A DNA stretch of 64,000 nt, taken from Nocardia vulneris. Lineage in GTDB: Bacteria > Actinomycetota > Actinomycetes > Mycobacteriales > Mycobacteriaceae. The stretch is from the NCBI RefSeq assembly GCF_001613425.1, contig NZ_BDCI01000010.1, forward strand, positions 62,001 to 126,000. The letters are read 5' to 3'. Of the stretch, positions 62,353 through 64,000 are shown in pieces; positions within the stretch are counted from its first letter, which is position 1; each line of letters begins with the position of its first letter. The position numbers and the translations under genes are program-made. Below the pieces are notes generated by a model. The model had not been told where the DNA came from, did no database searches, and saw only the letters and a program-made list of their open reading frames with translations.

Positions 62353-64000
62353 CTACCAGTCGATATCGTGGCCCGTGTCGGGTTGTGGCTGGTAGGGGTC
62401 GTATTGGTCGACGCTGTAGTCGTCGGCGTATTCGGTGTGGTGGCCGAGGTTCGCGTCGTTGATGGCGTCTGCGATTGATTGCCCGGCCGGGCCGGGGTCG
62501 TCCGCAGCAGGGGTGGTGTGGCTGTCGGGTTGCGGGGCGGGGAGGTCGTTTTCGTCGATTTCCAGGCGTGACCAGAGTGCGGCGGCGGGCATGTCGTCGG
62601 GTAGTGGTCGTCGCCCAGCGGCGTGGGTGAGTTGGTGTTCGATGTCGATTCCGGCGCGGGCGGCGGCGTCGAGGTGGGTGGCGATGATCGGCCAGGTCGG
62701 GTCGGTGCTGATGCGAGGGTCGATGCGGTCGACGGTGGCGGCCCACTGGTGTTGGGGTAGTTGGGTATAGCCGTCGTTGTCGAGGATGCGGCGTTGGAGT
62801 TGTTGCTGATAGGCGCGTTCGATGGTGGTGTGGCGGATTGGTCCGGTGGGGCGGTGGTCGGTGTCGGGGATGTGGAGTCCGGCCCGCCAGATAGCGAGGT
62901 CGGCAACGAGTTCGGGGGCCTGGAGGAGGTTTCGCGCCCAGCGGGGCGCGGTGGCCGGGGTCCAGGCGCGGGCGGTGTCGCTGATCTGGGTGGCGAGTTC
63001 GGTGACGATGTGCTGGCGGGCAAGCACGGGCGCGAGAGTCTCGGAGTCGAGCACGTCCGGGGCGCTGGTGGGTAGTCCGGGTGTCCATGGGAGTGGGCCG
63101 GGTCCGGTGGAGTGTGTTCCGGTGGGGTCGAGTCGCCAGTCGAGTACGGCGGCAGGATCGGTGGCGGTGTCGAGTTCGCGGGCGGTGATCGCGGTGCGGA
63201 GTGCGGTGATCGGGTCGGTTCCGGTGAGGGTGAGCGTGGCCAGGTGTTGGCGGAGGACGGGGTAGGCGGGGCTGTCGGTGAGTCCGGGTAGGAGTTGTTC
63301 GGCGGTGTGGTCGATGGTGTCGAGTCGTGCTGGGCCGCAGTGGTGTTCGGCGGTGAGGGTGAGGGTGTCGAGGTAGGTGTCGATGGCGCGGCCGATGCGG
63401 CGGGTGGGGTCGAGGGCGTCGCGGAGTTCGGTGTGGGCTGAGGTGGCGGTGCCGTCGCGGTCGAGGATGTGGTGGAGGTGTTCGACGGCGGTGCGGGGGT
63501 ATTGGGCGGGCAGGGTGTAGATGTCGCCTTCTTCGCCGGTCAGGGCGGTGGTGAGGTAGGCGTGGTTGGCGTGGCGTCCTCGTGTCATCGCGACGTAGAA
63601 CTGCTGGCGGGTCTCGCGTCCGGACAGGGCGATGTGGCAGGTGTCGGCGGTGATGCCCTGGGCGGAGCCGATGGTCGCGGCGTATCCCAAATGCAGGTGC
63701 TCGAGCACGTATTCGGCAGGCAGGCGCACGAGGGCGGTGGTGTCTCGGTCGTGGACGCGGCGCGCGAGAGTGACTGCGCCGTCGGGATGGACTTGGCGGA
63801 GGGTCCAGGTGTAGCCGTTGCGGACCCAGTCGTGTGTGCCGACGCGTAGGCGGGGGTCGTTGCGGCGGGTCCGCACGGTGTCCCCGACCGAGGCGAGCAA
63901 CCCGTCACCGAGCACGACATCCAGGCCGGGGTGAGTGCCGGTGCGGGCGAGGCGTTCGGCGCGGGCGCGGATGTTCAGGGCGGTGACGATGTCGCGGGTG
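62353..64000 (-). CDS. TraA/MobF-type relaxase-helicase, C-terminal part
   Basis: The frame is open to the last base, so the N-terminal relaxase lies outside. About 549 residues are inside. They start in the second RecA-like helicase domain: VVLGDGLLASVGDTVRTRRND, LGYAATIGSAQGITADTCHIAL (helicase motif V) and RQQFYVAMTRGRHANHAYL (motif VI). The last about 350 residues form an accessory helical region with a Pro/Asp-rich tail. Such proteins nick and unwind DNA in conjugal transfer of actinobacterial plasmids and ICEs. The low-complexity C-terminal third is typical of this family. Confidence 0.8.
   Translation of the reverse strand, partial: TRDIVTALNIRARAERLARTGTHPGLDVVLGDGLLASVGDTVRTRRNDPRLRVGTHDWVRNGYTWTLRQVHPDGAVTLARRVHDRDTTALVRLPAEYVLEHLHLGYAATIGSAQGITADTCHIALSGRETRQQFYVAMTRGRHANHAYLTTALTGEEGDIYTLPAQYPRTAVEHLHHILDRDGTATSAHTELRDALDPTRRIGRAIDTYLDTLTLTAEHHCGPARLDTIDHTAEQLLPGLTDSPAYPVLRQHLATLTLTGTDPITALRTAITARELDTATDPAAVLDWRLDPTGTHSTGPGPLPWTPGLPTSAPDVLDSETLAPVLARQHIVTELATQISDTARAWTPATAPRWARNLLQAPELVADLAIWRAGLHIPDTDHRPTGPIRHTTIERAYQQQLQRRILDNDGYTQLPQHQWAATVDRIDPRISTDPTWPIIATHLDAAARAGIDIEHQLTHAAGRRPLPDDMPAAALWSRLEIDENDLPAPQPDSHTTPAADDPGPAGQSIADAINDANLGHHTEYADDYSVDQYDPYQPQPDTGHDIDW

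Overview
The window is high-GC actinobacterial DNA, most likely a chromosome of Nocardia or a close relative. Pointers are the ftsE-ftsX / prfB / smpB / ssrA neighbourhood, the many acyl-CoA synthetase and acyl-CoA dehydrogenase genes, the tmRNA tag ADSNQREYALAA, and many genes whose -10 hexamer lies 6-8 nt before the start codon (leaderless pattern). All identifications come from reading the sequence; no database search was run.

Layout. 1-6.4 kb: end of an FBP-type zinc-finger protein, a PepSY membrane protein with a small membrane protein, and two tandem acyl-CoA synthetases. 6.5-9.8 kb: a patchwork of small genes: a 39-residue Cys-rich metallothionein-like ORF (6628-6747), a frameshifted ArsR regulator with a palindrome-spaced promoter, an exported protein, a 38-residue membrane peptide (8593-8709), a 97-bp inverted repeat and two copies of an intergenic repeat. 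9.8-12.5 kb: two acyl-CoA dehydrogenases behind a double palindromic operator. 12.6-15.4 kb: a glycosyltransferase and a MerR/hydrolase divergent pair. 15.4-22.1 kb: ftsX, ftsE, a small conserved-looking protein, a carotenoid oxygenase with divergent TetR, a small membrane protein, an MscS channel and prfB. 22.1-31.5 kb: MmyB-type regulator/FMN reductase, hisN, GNAT, beta-propeller, RecQ, two exported phosphatases. 31.5-33.3 kb: smpB, an EamA transporter and ssrA.

Accessory region A (33.3-37.9 kb) follows ssrA: degenerate tandem repeats, a PIN toxin / Xre-ImmA antitoxin pair with its own operator, an unusual receiver-like regulator, an RDD protein, and three decayed tandem copies of the 3' end of a WYL regulator gene. 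37.9-57.6 kb is again chromosomal metabolism: WYL/FAD monooxygenase, esterase, LysR-thiol dioxygenase-aminotransferase, RraA-like protein, PLP decarboxylase, TerD, S9 peptidase, PIG-L deacetylase, poxB, an oligopeptide-binding lipoprotein and an SDR.

Accessory region B (57.85 kb to the end) is part of a conjugative or mobilizable element. It begins inside the HTH of an MmyB-type regulator gene, which it truncates, and contains a tight five-gene minus-strand operon (resolvase-like protein, Cys-containing protein, unknown 170-residue protein, long methyltransferase, CYTH triphosphate enzyme), a divergent Xre-plus-beta-domain regulator, and the C-terminal part of a TraA/MobF relaxase-helicase that leaves the window. 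This operon is the best candidate for an undescribed system; the metallothionein-like ORF and the duplicated WYL gene tails are the next most interesting items.
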